A stretch of 64,000 nucleotides of DNA, from positions 20,630,063-20,694,062 of the forward strand of contig NC_056049.1 of the NCBI RefSeq assembly GCF_004379255.2. Reading direction: 5' to 3'. Both the position numbers and the translations under genes were made by a program. The notes beneath the pieces were generated by a model, which was given only the letters and a program-made list of their open reading frames with translations, was not told the DNA's origin and did no database searches. How positions within the stretch are numbered: the stretch's first letter is position 1; every line of letters starts with the position of its first letter. The DNA comes from Salvia splendens. Taxonomy: Eukaryota; Streptophyta; Magnoliopsida; Lamiales; Lamiaceae. This document shows, piece after piece, positions 34,786 through 46,079 of the stretch.

Positions 34786-35066
34786 CTCCCTCCGTATTTT
34801 AAAAATAACAACTCTTTCCATTTTAGTATGTTCCTTAAAAATAGCAACTTTCAACTTTCTATTTTAGAAAATTTTTACACCCATATACGTCAATTTATTT
34901 ACCACTTATACCACTAATAAAATAGACCTCAAAATCCACAAACATTAATTTTTCTCTCCCACCCTCTTACTTTACCAATTTTTTTCTCACTCTCTCTTAC
35001 TTTGCCAAATTGTGCATTAAAACTTGTACCGTTTCAAATGTTTCTATTTTTAAAAAACGGAGGGAG
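34786..35066. mobile_element. Stowaway-like MITE
   Basis: TA-flanked with near-consensus ends CTCCCTCCGTATTTT and AAAAACGGAGGGAG; AT-rich filler. Confidence 0.8.
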
Positions 35067-35125
35067 TATTATTTTTTAAATACACGTTCTTAATAAATTA
35101 ATACGTCTTAGTTTTCTAATTAATA

Positions 35126-35366
35126 CTCCTTCCATCCACGAAAAATAGTTACATGTTGTCATCTTGGGATGTCCATGAAATATTGTGTCATTTCTTAAAA
35201 TAGAAAATTTTACTTTTCTACTTTACCTACTTTTTATCTCATCTCTCATATTGCATCCACTTTTTTATCTCATCTCTCTTACTTTATCTACTTTTCTCCT
35301 TGTCTCTTACTTTCATTAAAACTTATGTTATATAAAAATGAGACTGTATTTTGTGAGTGAATGGAG
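35126..35366. mobile_element. Stowaway-like MITE
   Basis: TA-flanked, starts CTCCTTCCATCCACG and ends GTGAATGGAG. It is only 59 bp from the previous MITE, in the same AT-rich island. Confidence 0.7.
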
Positions 35367-35951
35367 TAGATATTTTTTATATTTGACTTGAATTAAACAT
35401 TATTCAATTGACAAAATGTTACGATCGCACTTACCTAATGAATAATCCTTTGGAAACCAGAGATGACCAACTTCATAATAATAATCACTTGGCCACAAGA
35501 TTTTGAATAATAATTTATCCATAATAAAAAATTCAATTAGAGTCTTAATCGATATATGCAGCGGCAATGAAGGATTTGTTCTTAAAAGGCTCAAGAATAA
35601 TTAACTCTTATGTAAGCTTAAAGTTTGAGTGGAAAATTTAAGTTCTTTCTATAAACTATTGTATCTATATAAATTGAATGTTTGGGGAAATGATCAGCTT
35701 CCACAGACCTATTGACCGGCCCACCAGCTCGATGACTCACGACCTTGTTGTACACTAGTTCGAGACGGAATGCTCCCCTTCTTGAGACCCAAATTCGATT
35801 ATTAACTTTGGCATAATCCAACAGATATGCATTTCAAAACAAATCTATTATGATGTGACAATGAATTGGAAACCAATTTAAGTGTGAGTCTCTAAAGAAA
35901 CTTGCAATCAATAATCTTAAAAAGTAATTTAATTGTATCCACGCTTTAACG

Positions 35952-36272
35952 TGTTGGATATAAAGCGCACTTGGCATAATCTAACAGATCTGTATCATTT
36001 GAACTAGGCGAATGGGTGTGTACATAATAGCATTAGATAATCTTAGAGACTCATATCTCTTGTAAAATTTTACTTAGCATTAGATTTATTTAAACTTAGA
36101 GATTAACTTAGTTTTATTAGCCTATAAATGCCAACTGTCGTACCATTTTATGAATTTTGAAAGATTTCCCAAAGCAAGTTAAGCTCTTGAGCTTTTCTTT
36201 TGAATATTTTCTATTTTAATTTTCCGTAGCATAGTGTTCGAATTCAAAATAGTCATCACATGGTATCGGAGC
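35952..36272 (+). mobile_element. LTR remnant with adjoining primer-binding site
   Basis: The block starts at TGTTGGATATAAAGCG, holds CCTATAAATGCC (TATA box) around 36120, ends ..AGTCATCACA at 36260 and is followed at once by TGGTATCGGAGC, one base off the usual tRNA-Met site. No gag or pol follows, so this is a broken LTR element. The 5' limit is a guess. On the minus strand a similar TGTTGGATTATGCCAAAG start is present at about 35824, hinting at rearranged LTR pieces. Confidence 0.4.
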
Positions 36273-36656
36273 ATGCCACATAAATCATAAAGCACAATTC
36301 AGACATATATACGTTTATCCATATTTATTCTTACAATAGAAGGTAAAGTACAATCACATATTGTTCGCCACTACCATTTTCACTAACAAGAGCTGGCAAT
36401 GTGAAACATTCTGCAAGTAGCTGGATTCTGAATGTGATCATATCTTCTTGTGCAAGTAGGATTAAACTATGTAGTTTCAAGTTCATGTTGGATCATCTAA
36501 AAGGAAACTTCATATTTCAAAGATAATACTCCTTCAAAGGAATTTATTACATATTTTATTTATATGAATGTATGGGAGAAAGGTGATTAAGAAAGAAAAG
36601 TTGGATTTTTATAAAGATTAAGATGGTGGTGGTGGTGAAGGTGATGAGACATGAAG

Positions 36657-39600
36657 TTAAGGTGGTGGGGGAGGCGGAGGCAGTGGTGAAGAAGGGGAAG
36701 GTGGTGGAGACAATAGGGAGCGGGGTGGTGGTAGAGAAATTGGAGGTGCAGGTTGAGGCGAAGAAGGTGAAGGTTGTGGTGGGGAATTGGGTGGCGGAGG
36801 AGTAGGAGATGAAGGTGGTGATAGGGAAGGTAAGGGTTGAAGTAGAGAAGGTAAATATGGTGGTGGGGAACGCAAAGGTGGAGATTTTGGTGGGGAACGT
36901 GGAGGTGGAGGAGATCGTGTTGGTGAAGATGGCGGTGACGATGCAGGAGGAGAGGGGGGTGGAGAACTTTGAGGAGGACGAGAAGGTGGTGGTGGGGAAC
37001 GCAAAGGTGGAGATTTTGGTGGGGAACGTGGAGGTGGAGGAGATCGTGTTGGTGAAGATGGCGGTGGCGATGCAGGAGGAGAGGGGGGTGGAGAACTTTT
37101 AGGAGGACGAGAAGGTGGTGGTGGGGAACGCAAAGGTGGAGATTTTGGTGGGGAACGTGGAGGTGGAGGAGATCGTGTTGGTGAAGATGGCGGTGGCGAT
37201 GCAGGAGGAGAGGGGGGTGGAGAACTTTTAGGAGGACGAGAAGGTGGTGGTGGGGAACGCAAAGGTGGAGATTTTGGTGGGGAACGTGGAGGTGGAGGAG
37301 ATCGTGTTGGTGAAGATGGCGGTGGCGATGCAGGAGGAGAGGGGGGTGGAGAACTTTGAGGAGGACGAGAAGGTGGTGGTGGGGAACGCAAAGGTGGAGA
37401 TTTTGGTGGGGAACGTGGAGGTGGAGGAGATCGTGTTGGTGAAGATGGCGGTGGCGATGCAGGAGGAGAGGGGGGTGGAGAACTTTTAGGAGGACGAGAA
37501 GGTGGTGGTGGGGAACGCAAAGGTGGAGATTTTGGTGGGGAACGTGGAGGTGGAGGAGATCGTGTTGGTGAAGATGGCGGTGGCGATGCAGGAGGAGAGG
37601 GGGGTGGAGAACTTTTAGGCGGACGAGAAGGTGGTGGTGGGGAACGCAAAGGTGGAGATTTTGGTGGGGAACGTGGAGGTGGAGGAGATCGTGTTGGTGA
37701 AGATGGCGGTGGCGATGCAGGAGGAGAGGGGGGTGGAGAACTTTTAGGAGGACGAGAAGGTGGTGGTGGGGAACGCAAAGGTGGAGATTTTGGTGGGGAA
37801 CGTGGAGGTGGAGGAGATCGTGTTGGTGAAGATGGCGGTGGCGATGCAGGAGGAGAGGGGGGTGGAGAACTTTTAGGAGGACGAGAAGGTGGTGGTGGGG
37901 AACGCAAAGGTGGAGATTTTGGTGGGGAACGTGGAGGTGGAGGAGATCGTGTTGGTGAAGATGGCGGTGGCGATGCAGGAGGAGAGGGGGGTGGAGAACT
38001 TTTAGGAGGACGAGAAGGTGGTGGTGGGGAACGCAAAGGTGGAGATTTTGGTGGGGAACGTGGAGGTGGAGGAGATCGTGTTGGTGAAGATGGCGGTGGC
38101 GATGCAGGAGGAGAGGGGGGTGGAGAACTTTTAGGCGGACGAGAAGGTGGTGGTGGGGAACGCAAAGGTGGAGATTTTGGTGGGGAACGTGGAGGTGGAG
38201 GAGATCGTGTTGGTGAAGATGGCGGTGGCGATGCAGGAGGAGAGGGGGGTGGAGAACTTTTAGGAGGACGAGAAGGTGGTGGTGGGGAACGCAAAGGTGG
38301 AGATTTTGGTGGGGAACGTGGAGGTGGAGGAGATCGTGTTGGTGAAGATGGCGGTGGCGATGCAGGAGGAGAGGGGGGTGGAGAACTTTTAGGAGGACGA
38401 GAAGGTGGTGGTGGGGAACGCAAAGGTGGAGATTTTGGTGGGGAACGTGAAGGTGGAGGAGATCGTGTTGGTGAAGATGGCGGTGGCGATGCAGGAGGAG
38501 AGGGGGGTGGAGAACTTTTAGGAGGACGAGAAGGTGGTGGTGGGGAACGCAAAGGTGGAGATTTTGGTGGGGAACGTGGAGGTGGAGGAGATCGTGTTGG
38601 TGAAGATGGCGGTGGCGATGCAGGAGGAGAGGGGGGTGGAGAACTTTTAGGAGGACGAGAAGGTGGTGGTGGGGAACGCAAAGGTGGAGATTTTGGTGGG
38701 GAACGTGGAGGTGGAGGAGATCGTGTTGGTGAAGATGGCGGTGGCGATGCAGGAGGAGAGGGGGGTGGAGAACTTTGAGGAGGACGAGAAGGTGGTGGTG
38801 GGGAACGCAAAGGTGGAGATTTTGGTGGGGAACGTGGAGGTGGAGGAGATCGTGTTGGTGAAGATGGCGGTGGCGATGCAGGAGGAGAGGGGGGTGGAGA
38901 ACTTTTAGGAGGACGAGAAGGTGGTGGTGGGGAACGCAAAGGTGGAGATTTTGGTGGGGAACGTGGAGGTGGAGGAGATCGTGTTGGTGAAGATGGCGGT
39001 GGCGATGCAGGAGGAGAGGGGGGTGGAGAACTTTTAGGCGGACGAGAAGGTGGTGGTGGGGAACGCAAAGGTGGAGATTTTGGTGGGGAACGTGGAGGTG
39101 GAGGAGATCGTGTTGGTGAAGATGGCGGTGGCGATGCAGGAGGAGAGGGGGGTGGAGAACTTTTAGGAGGACGAGAAGGTGGTGGTGGGGAACGCAAAGG
39201 TGGAGATTTTGGTGGGGAACGTGGAGGTGGAGGAGATCGTGTTGGTGAAGATGGCGGTGGCGATGCAGGAGGAGAGGGGGGTGGAGAACTTTTAGGAGGA
39301 CGAGAAGGTGGTGGTGGGGAACGCAAAGGTGGAGATTTTGGTGGGGAACGTGGAGGTGGAGGAGATCGTGTTGGTGAAGATGGCGGTGGCGATGCAGGGG
39401 GAGAGGGGGGTGGAGAACTTTTAGGAGGACGAGAAGGTGGTGGTGGGGAACGCAAAGGTGGAGATTTTGGTGGGGAACGTGGAGGTGGAGGAGATCGTGT
39501 TGGTGAAGATGGCGGTGGCGATGCAGGAGGAGAGGGGGGTGGAGAACTTTTAGGCGGACGAGAAGGTGGTGGTGGGGAACGCAAAGGTGGAGATTTTGGT

Positions 39601-40037
39601 GGGGAACGTGGAGGTGGAGGAGATCGTGTTGGTGAAGATGGCGGTGGCGATGCAGGAGGAGAGGGGGGTGGAGAACTTTTAGGAGGACGAGAAGGTGGTG
39701 GTGGGGAACGCAAAGGTGGAGATTTTGGTGGGGAACGTGGAGGTGGAGGAGATCGTGTTGGTGAAGATGGCGGTGGCGATGCAGGAGGAGAGGGGGGTGG
39801 AGAACTTTGAGGAGGACGAGAAGGTGGTGGTGGGGAACGCAAAGGTGGAGATTTTGGTGGGGAACGTGGAGGTGGAGGAGATCGTGGAGAGGGGGGTGGA
39901 GGGCAAAATATTGGATGTGGAAATGGCAATGGCGGGAATAATGGAGGATATGGAATACATATTAAAATGCCATTAGTAGAAGTAGCATGTATTGCAAAGA
40001 AAATTACGAACATAATATTCAACATGATGTGTTCCAT
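36657..40037 (-). CDS. Extensin-like proline-rich secreted protein, 24-unit tandem array
   Basis: Intronless frame of 1126 residues. Residues 1-23 ([20 protein letters not shown]) look like a signal peptide, then a short unique Pro-rich segment (about 24-50), then 43-residue units built from [20 protein letters not shown] and [18 protein letters not shown] plus SSPT, and a divergent Pro/Ser tail. The Ser-Pro3 and Ser-Pro4 motifs are those hydroxylated and arabinosylated in extensins; basic Arg/Lys residues would bind pectin. The repeats have no Tyr, so extensin-type Tyr cross-linking is not expected. Role inferred: secreted cell-wall hydroxyproline-rich glycoprotein. A TATA box lies only about 28 bp before this ATG, so the in-frame Met at residue 5 or 9 may be used. 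A decayed paralog lies at 21.0-21.7 kb. Because of the repeats, unit number could be an assembly estimate. Confidence 0.8.
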   Translation of the reverse strand: MEHIMLNIMFVIFFAIHATSTNGILICIPYPPLFPPLPFPHPIFCPPPPSPRSPPPPRSPPKSPPLRSPPPPSRPPQSSPPPSPPASPPPSSPTRSPPPPRSPPKSPPLRSPPPPSRPPKSSPPPSPPASPPPSSPTRSPPPPRSPPKSPPLRSPPPPSRPPKSSPPPSPPASPPPSSPTRSPPPPRSPPKSPPLRSPPPPSRPPKSSPPPSPPASPPPSSPTRSPPPPRSPPKSPPLRSPPPPSRPPKSSPPPSPPASPPPSSPTRSPPPPRSPPKSPPLRSPPPPSRPPKSSPPPSPPASPPPSSPTRSPPPPRSPPKSPPLRSPPPPSRPPKSSPPPSPPASPPPSSPTRSPPPPRSPPKSPPLRSPPPPSRPPKSSPPPSPPASPPPSSPTRSPPPPRSPPKSPPLRSPPPPSRPPQSSPPPSPPASPPPSSPTRSPPPPRSPPKSPPLRSPPPPSRPPKSSPPPSPPASPPPSSPTRSPPPPRSPPKSPPLRSPPPPSRPPKSSPPPSPPASPPPSSPTRSPPPSRSPPKSPPLRSPPPPSRPPKSSPPPSPPASPPPSSPTRSPPPPRSPPKSPPLRSPPPPSRPPKSSPPPSPPASPPPSSPTRSPPPPRSPPKSPPLRSPPPPSRPPKSSPPPSPPASPPPSSPTRSPPPPRSPPKSPPLRSPPPPSRPPKSSPPPSPPASPPPSSPTRSPPPPRSPPKSPPLRSPPPPSRPPKSSPPPSPPASPPPSSPTRSPPPPRSPPKSPPLRSPPPPSRPPKSSPPPSPPASPPPSSPTRSPPPPRSPPKSPPLRSPPPPSRPPKSSPPPSPPASPPPSSPTRSPPPPRSPPKSPPLRSPPPPSRPPKSSPPPSPPASPPPSSPTRSPPPPRSPPKSPPLRSPPPPSRPPQSSPPPSPPASPPPSSPTRSPPPPRSPPKSPPLRSPPPPSRPPKSSPPPSPPASPPPSSPTRSPPPPRSPPKSPPLRSPPPPSRPPKSSPPPSPPASPPPSSPTRSPPPPRSPPKSPPLRSPPPPSRPPQSSPPPSPPASSPPSSPTRSPPPPRSPPKSPPLRSPPPYLPSLLQPLPSLSPPSSPTPPPPNSPPQPSPSSPQPAPPISLPPPRSLLSPPPSPSSPLPPPPPPP
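36871..39900 (-). repeat. 129-bp coding minisatellite, about 24 units
   Basis: The phrase CGCAAAGGTGGAGATTTTGG recurs every 129 bp from 36871 to 39838 (23 full periods). Units are nearly identical. Diagnostic variants: Lys to Gln (G at 36971, 37358, 38777, 39809), a silent C (37620, 38136, 39039, 39555), and private changes at 38450 and in the end units. The plus strand is strongly purine/G-rich throughout. Confidence 0.95.
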
Positions 40038-40064
40038 TTTAAAAAAAATTTACAAAGTTTGCAG

Positions 40065-40072
40065 TTATATAG
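40065..40072 (-). promoter_or_regulatory. TATA box of the proline-rich gene
   Basis: Minus-strand CTATATAA followed by CTGC, about 28 bp upstream of the first ATG. It implies a very short leader, or use of a downstream Met. Confidence 0.5.
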
Positions 40073-41138
40073 GCATTACTAAACCTAACTTAATTTGTCT
40101 TCAATGAGAGAATCGTAGTTCACTAGTCAAAGTTAGCTATCCAAATAGTTTATGACATTCTATGGAAAAAATATATAATAGGCAAATTAATGAAGAGATT
40201 GTTATATGCATGCATGAAAATTTTTAAAAGTAGTCTACTTATTTGCGATTCTCATTTTGAAGTTTGTTGAATTTGAGTTGTTATTATCATAGTAAGAATT
40301 ACTGAATCGGTTAATTTGAATTTGATTCACTTAAATATAAATTTATTATCGTTGAATATTGAATAATTTGCCACTCAGAGAAAATTTTAGAACAGGCTGA
40401 CTAACTACCATTGCTATTAAAAGTTTGATAAATGAAAATGATTATATATAACATATACGGAGAATATTTCTATACTCATATGAAGTGGTTATGTTATTTT
40501 CAAATCTTCTGTACAGAACATTTAGACTCTATGAAAGTCCCGGAGGGAACGATCGCAACCCCCGGCCCCCTGGCTTAATTAGCCTCTATTACTATGTCAC
40601 TTGACTCGTATTCTATTTTGAGTTATTCAACAATATTTGAGTCTTTCCTCTTTATGACGTATGTAATCTCCATTGTTTTGATTTTCATCCTATTTTACTA
40701 TTTCATTTCTTATCAATTTTATTGTTTTCCTATTTCATTTTTCCTTCATTTATCTATTTTTTTAATTTCTTCAAAGTTTATTAAATATCAGTAATTATGT
40801 GCTAAAAATGCGTCAAACAAAGTAGGATGTTTGGAGATTTGAAAATTTCTACCTACATATATGGAAATATTAGATATTTATAAATTAATTTAATACCTAA
40901 CCTTATGATTTATAATTAGAATACAGACAAATGCAGGTCGACTAATAAATTCCTCAATCGTAAAATCACATTTATGCCCAAACGATCAAACGAGCTGATT
41001 CACTTTCCTATGCTCTACAGTGGTGCAATTTGGTATTGTTAATCAAAATTGGGAGTTTTGGTGCAGATAATTGTAATTTATGTGCATACAAAAATTGTGC
41101 ATTTGTGAGTAAAATCATTGTGTAAGGAGAAACATTAG
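40073..41138. other. Upstream region of the proline-rich gene and intergenic DNA
   Basis: 40200-40450 is the segment copied at 25060-25371 and 21647-21712, so it belonged to the ancestral gene unit. At 40535-40580 a short GC-rich island (CCGGAGGGAACGATCGCAAC, then CCCCCGGCCCCCTGG) stands out from its AT-rich surroundings; I cannot assign it. No other coding frame. Confidence 0.45.
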
Positions 41139-41140
41139 GA

Positions 41141-41612
41141 GGTGTTTGGTTTGGCAAATAAGAGTATTAAATGCCCAAAAACTAATATTTTCTCATGTTT
41201 GGTTTGGTGAATACCATTTCAATAAGGCCTGCATTAAAGTTTTGTCAAACGGAAATTTTTCACATTTTAGTAGTCTCCTTTTTTCTTATCCTATGTTTTG
41301 TGGGGTGGAAAACATGAAAAAAATATTATCATCGTCAACATCACATGATATTGTTATCATGGATTGAATACAAATGATGAAAATATGTTGTCGATGATAT
41401 TATCATGAATGTAAGTTAAAATGATAGAAATAAGATTGCCTAATAAATTTTCCATCTTGCCTAAAAAATTACCCTTCAAACATATGATAAATAAATGGAA
41501 AATCAGGAAAATATATTTTTGCCGCTATTTTAACCCTTCCAGTGCTAGTTTTGTTGCATATTTAGTTTAGAAACCAAACCTTTACCCAAAACCAAACAAA
41601 ACCTTTATTACC
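41141..41612. mobile_element. Possible MITE with GTTTGGTTTGG ends
   Basis: Left GGAGGTGTTTGGTTTGG and right CCAAAACCAAACAAAACC are imperfect inverted repeats, a form common at ends of small plant transposons. No target duplication was recognised and boundaries are approximate. Confidence 0.35.
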
Positions 41613-42057
41613 GATTTACTTTTTTATCTGATCTTTTCACTATTTAATTATTTTCTTCGTTTAATATCTATCTAATCCTTGTAGTCATTAGGTTTTGGGC
41701 CTAATTTCAGTATAACTTATAAGTGTAAATGGCCTAATGTAAAAAAATTCTACTACTAGTAATTTAATTAACCTTATGTTCTTGTACTTCATAATACAAA
41801 TAAATAAGATGCTTGAAAACTGTGGTCATTTTAAATAAACACTGGAGTATGATGAAACAAAAGTTGATTTCAGAATCAATTTAAAGAACTGTGGTGGGAT
41901 TGCAGTGTCTTAGCGTTAAAAGAGAAACAAAAAAAAATGGATGCCACTCAGACAAATAGAACTAGATTTTCTAAACTACACACTCTGCAAAGCTCTTCTA
42001 TGTATGAGAGAGAGCACAAATGTGCAATAAATAGCTCCTTCTCTATGGAACTTCCAG

Positions 42058-45000
42058 TCAATTCGGCAAATCATTGTGCTGATCATCACCAAATACCTCA
42101 GTGTTGCATACTGGACATGTCTGGAAAGAAGTGAAATCTGCTATTAAGAAATTTATTAAGAAAATACAGAATGCACGAGGCCCGTTGTTAAAGATGGTGT
42201 CGAATTACCTTGTTGATGCTAAGCCACTTGGAGCCACAATGAGTGTGGTAAGCATGCTTACACGGTAGATTGATTTGTCTGTCCCCTCTTTTATACCGCA
42301 TCTGGCAAATGACGCATCTGGTTCTCCCACAACAAACCACGGAAACTTTTGAATTTAGGAGACTGAAGAGAAACAGAAAAAATCTACTACTATCTAGCAT
42401 TTCGATCCTGTTTTAAAAGCCTTTCCTTTAAAGAGTTAGAAGCAAACACAATTTATTGAAATTTCGGAAGTAGTAGTATATCAAAGAGAGAGAGTTTTCC
42501 TGGTGCATGTGAAAATTTGAAATATTATTATCTATTAAAGGTCACCTCTCTTCAGACTTTTTCCTTGAGAAAATTCCACCAGACTTGTGTTTTGAGGTCG
42601 GAAGCAGATCAATGAGCTCTTGAGAAAGTCCTCGACTCTGAGTTCCCACTGCCTCGCCCAAATCAAGCAGTTCCTATAGAGGAAAGCCAACAGATAAACA
42701 ATTCAGTAGGTTCTAAGGCTGGCATCACACCGACAGTACAAAATGTTAGAGAAACTGTCACAGAGGAAATGCTTCTTCACAAAATTATTGTAGATTTGCA
42801 TATCTATCTATGCGTTTAACCTTGCGAGATGCAGCTCAATTGCTCACTACAAAGAGTATTTGCATTCTTCTTCCCACATTTATATTTGACAGATCCCAAT
42901 TCTAATTTTCCTTTCTTCCAAACAAAGGTTAAACTATTATAAATTACAACCATTGCAACACTGAAACAGTTTCATATTATCCCAGAAATCCTTCATTGCC
43001 CAACTTCATGAACAAATTTTAAATTGAACATAACTCTAGCGAAAAATGTCATGTTAACTCTATTATATTACACAATGAAAATTGGCAACACTGTCCACCC
43101 TTAAGCGCATACTCAGTTCTCTAGTACTTATCTTACTTTTAAGAGCTGATCTTACAAGGAAACAGATGTTAAGAAGGGAGGAATCCACATTTCTAGATAA
43201 ATGCTTACTTCATACCTCATACGTCATGGTATCAGGGTTAATATCATCTTGCCATGCAACCTACAGTAACAAATATAAGAAGCAAAAGTTCAAAATCAAA
43301 CATTAGTAGAATTCTTCAATGGTCTCTGACAGTTATAACCAGACGAAAAGCAAAAGAAATCTCTAAGGAGTAGAATAATCTGAAAGTATTAAAGGACATT
43401 AGGACAGGCAACCAAAACCATGCCGTTCCTTTCCTAAGAGACTTCCTTTCCTATCAGCAGGTGCATGTATATACCATCTTAGATCACTTTCAAAATTTAT
43501 CTATGGAAAGAATTGTCCCCAAAGATCAGCTGACAAGTGAGCATCTAACTTATTAGAAATTCACGGTTCCCCTCTCACAAAGCTAGAAGTTTTAAACTAT
43601 TATTAGATAATACTATTCCACATCATCAAATTGTTACACAGCTATTAGAACCTTTTTAGCATATCTGATGTAATTTCCACATGACTTGTCAGTAAATTGA
43701 TAACGAAGGCTGTTTCATTTATTTTCCATGTGATTTTGTACATTTATTTCAGTGGCTTAATCTCAAACTCAAACATGTATCCCACTTCACTAGAAACCTG
43801 TTTCACCATCAAGATAGAAAAACATACTGGGATATGTACCATGTTTTAGAGTGCTCAATTAGCAAGTTTGCATTTACAGTTCTATTGTGGAAAAAAGTAG
43901 AACCACGTATGAATGAACGATTAACTAATAGTTTAAACCTCATCATTGGCAGCATCTTGATCATTTGGTAATCCTGCATGTTTGAGAAATATTATAAGAA
44001 TATGCTAAACTTAAGGCTTGAATGAGAACCTGGGAAAAATGGCACTAGATGTGTAAATGACTTTTAAGTTTTTAACGATGATAAATTTGGTTTCTGTGTT
44101 TCAAGTTTCAACTCAATCTGAATGCACTAAGAACTTACTTTCCTCAGGAATCGAATGCACTTCAGAAACCACACGTTCCTCAGGAATAGAATGCACTTCA
44201 GAAACCACACTTTGTTCGGGTGGTAAGTCTACAGTTATAGGATCTTCTGTGGTTGCCATTGAGGAATATTCCCAAACTCTCCTGTTAAAATCCATTCTTG
44301 GAGCAAGGTCATTGTCATCATAGAGTCCATAATAGAAACCCTCTGGATCGGGTTGTCCATATTTATAGGAATTCATATGCATTGACCAATATATAGATTC
44401 CTAAACGAAAATAAAAAACTTCATAAGATAGAATGAATTTCCCAAATGCCTTTAGACCACCACTTCTATAACCTACAACAATAATGTACAACTATAATTT
44501 CAAGAATGGAATCCTCTAAAAAGTCAAGAATAGAAAACATAGCACATATTCAAATGCATTCAGATACTCTTCCGAAAGAAACTATAATAGGTAACCAAGA
44601 ACAATGAACTACACTTAACAGGTATATCCTCTACTTCAAAGCAGTCCTCTTCTCAAGAATTACCACCTTACTCAAAAGAAAAGGTTCAAACGCAATACTT
44701 CATGCTTTTCAGCACTATAGCAAATATTCAAGAACCAATCTCCAGCTTAGAACATATTCGTCAAGTGTATCCAAATCAAATTTTATATCCAAATTCCAAC
44801 CATCTTATGATACAGTATCACAGAGCAGTCTGCAAAAAAAAATGAAACTTACAATTGAAAATCTAAACTGTTTTCAAAATGTGGCAGCCAAAAATGCATA
44901 GCAATTATTCAAGACCTCATCATCAGCTTAGAACACATTCCACAAGAGTATCAAAATCAGATTTAATCTGTACGCTTCTCTGTACAAAAATGAATCCAAC

Positions 45001-45433
45001 AGTTGGCTTCTAAACTGTTTTCAAAATGTGGCAGCCATAAAAAATGCATTTCTAGCATAGAAAGTGCACAAATGAGTGTGCAAAGAACTATTTACTCTTC
45101 CATCCAAAAGTTCTATTTGTGAGCGAGATAGGCATTTACAAAGAAGTATACTTCACATACAACAAGAAGTTCTATTCTTTGTTGTATTAAACTGATTCAG
45201 ATAGATGTGAAAGATGCATAACAACACAATAGAATTACCGAATCAATAGACAGTAACACTTCCTTAACAATGAGCAAAACAGCCTAACAGTTTACCTGAT
45301 CATTCATTGGGGCGAAGTTAAGATAATTCAAAGGGGCTGTTGAAGCACTGCTGTAGTAATCAACATAACCCTCAGAGACAGGGTAATAGTAGCTGTTGTC
45401 CATGTAATGCACCACTTGCTCATTCTCGTTCAT
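42058..45433 (-). CDS. BB: BIG BROTHER-like RING-H2 E3 ubiquitin ligase, 7 coding exons
   Basis: Exons: 45296-45433, 44139-44400, 43939-43973, 43216-43260, 42546-42673, 42209-42317, 42058-42120. All introns are GT-AG and phases agree, giving 259 residues. The N-terminus (MNENEQVVHYMDNSYYYPVS) is Tyr-rich; the middle holds VAWQDDINPDTMTYE, then LLDLGEAVGTQSRGLSQELI, both typical of this family. The RING is C-V-I-C, Cys and His ligands in LPCKHAYHTHC, the WLSINK segment split by an intron, and C-P-V-C in the last exon. The protein would transfer ubiquitin from an E2; in Arabidopsis the relative BIG BROTHER limits organ size. Exon 2 carries an in-frame duplication of VVSEVHSIPEE. The start is the ATG after the likely 5'-UTR intron acceptor; the upstream in-frame ATG falls inside that intron. 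Confidence 0.92.
44401..45295 (-). other. Intron 1 of the BIG BROTHER-like gene with degenerate repeat
   Basis: 895 bp, GT-AG. Contains AAACTGTTTTCAAAATGTGGCAGCC twice, starting about 44867 and 45013, with related CAGCTTAGAACA and ATTCAAGA phrases between them. This is a roughly 145-bp imperfect tandem repeat. Confidence 0.6.
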
Positions 45434-45671
45434 TATTGTCTGCATAACATTGATCTTCCATAAAAAAACTGAACCAAGACCAGTGTGAAAAGAAAACACA
45501 GACACAAACAGCAACTTGAATAGTACCAAACGCTCTTTATTGTAAATTGCAGGAAGTTTTATCTACTAGATTTCATCTGTAAAGAATTTCAAATGCAGGG
45601 CAATTTAAGCAACACAGCTGTCCGAATTAAAAATCGAAACTTTCTAAAAAATGCAAAGGGCTATAACATAC

Positions 45672-46060
45672 CATTCAAGAATCCAAAATAAAGAGTTGAA
45701 GAAACCAAGAAACGCCCATGGATTTGACACAAAAAAAAAACGCACATTGCACCCTCATCAAACATCCCATTCAAGAAATCAACAACAAGAACCCCAAAAC
45801 ACAAACGCAAATGCAAACAGACCAGATAATAGAGGGCGTGTATGCGTCAACCTTACTGCTACAGACGGTCCGAATGAAGGAGTGGCACGAGCGAGGCAGA
45901 TTCACACGCAGTGGAGGTGTAGATTCTCACAGAGAGAGAGAGAGATGGGTGTGGCAGCGAGTTTTCTCTTTTGTCTGTCAGTGTGGTCTCGTCTGGCTTT
46001 GCTTGTGGCGCTTATGCCGGATTGCACCTGCACTACACGCCAACGCCAACCCCACCCCCA
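45672..46060 (-). other. 5'-UTR exon of the BIG BROTHER-like gene (inferred)
   Basis: Minus-strand donor G|GTATGT at the 45671/45672 boundary and acceptor ATGCAG at 45440-45445 would remove a 232-bp leader intron. Exon sequence includes a CT-repeat (CTCTCTCTCTCTGTGAG) as often seen in plant leaders. The transcription start is not fixed; a TATA-like GATACAAAATAG lies at about 46065-46076. Confidence 0.5.
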
Positions 46061-46079
46061 CCCCTATTTTGTATCTACT

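Noticed and set aside
36871..39900. CRISPR-like or satellite array
   Set aside because: Units are contiguous with no spacers and keep an open reading frame of 3381 bp with signal peptide, so it is a coding repeat.
36809..39976. Plus-strand ORFs repeating a [23 protein letters not shown] peptide
   Set aside because: They are the antisense shadow of the proline-rich array; no signal peptide, promoter or unique part, and frames break at each Gln-variant unit.
43082..43306. Plus-strand ORF over the ligase gene
   Set aside because: It is antisense to exon 4 and introns of the BIG BROTHER-like gene, whose exons have consistent splice sites and phases.
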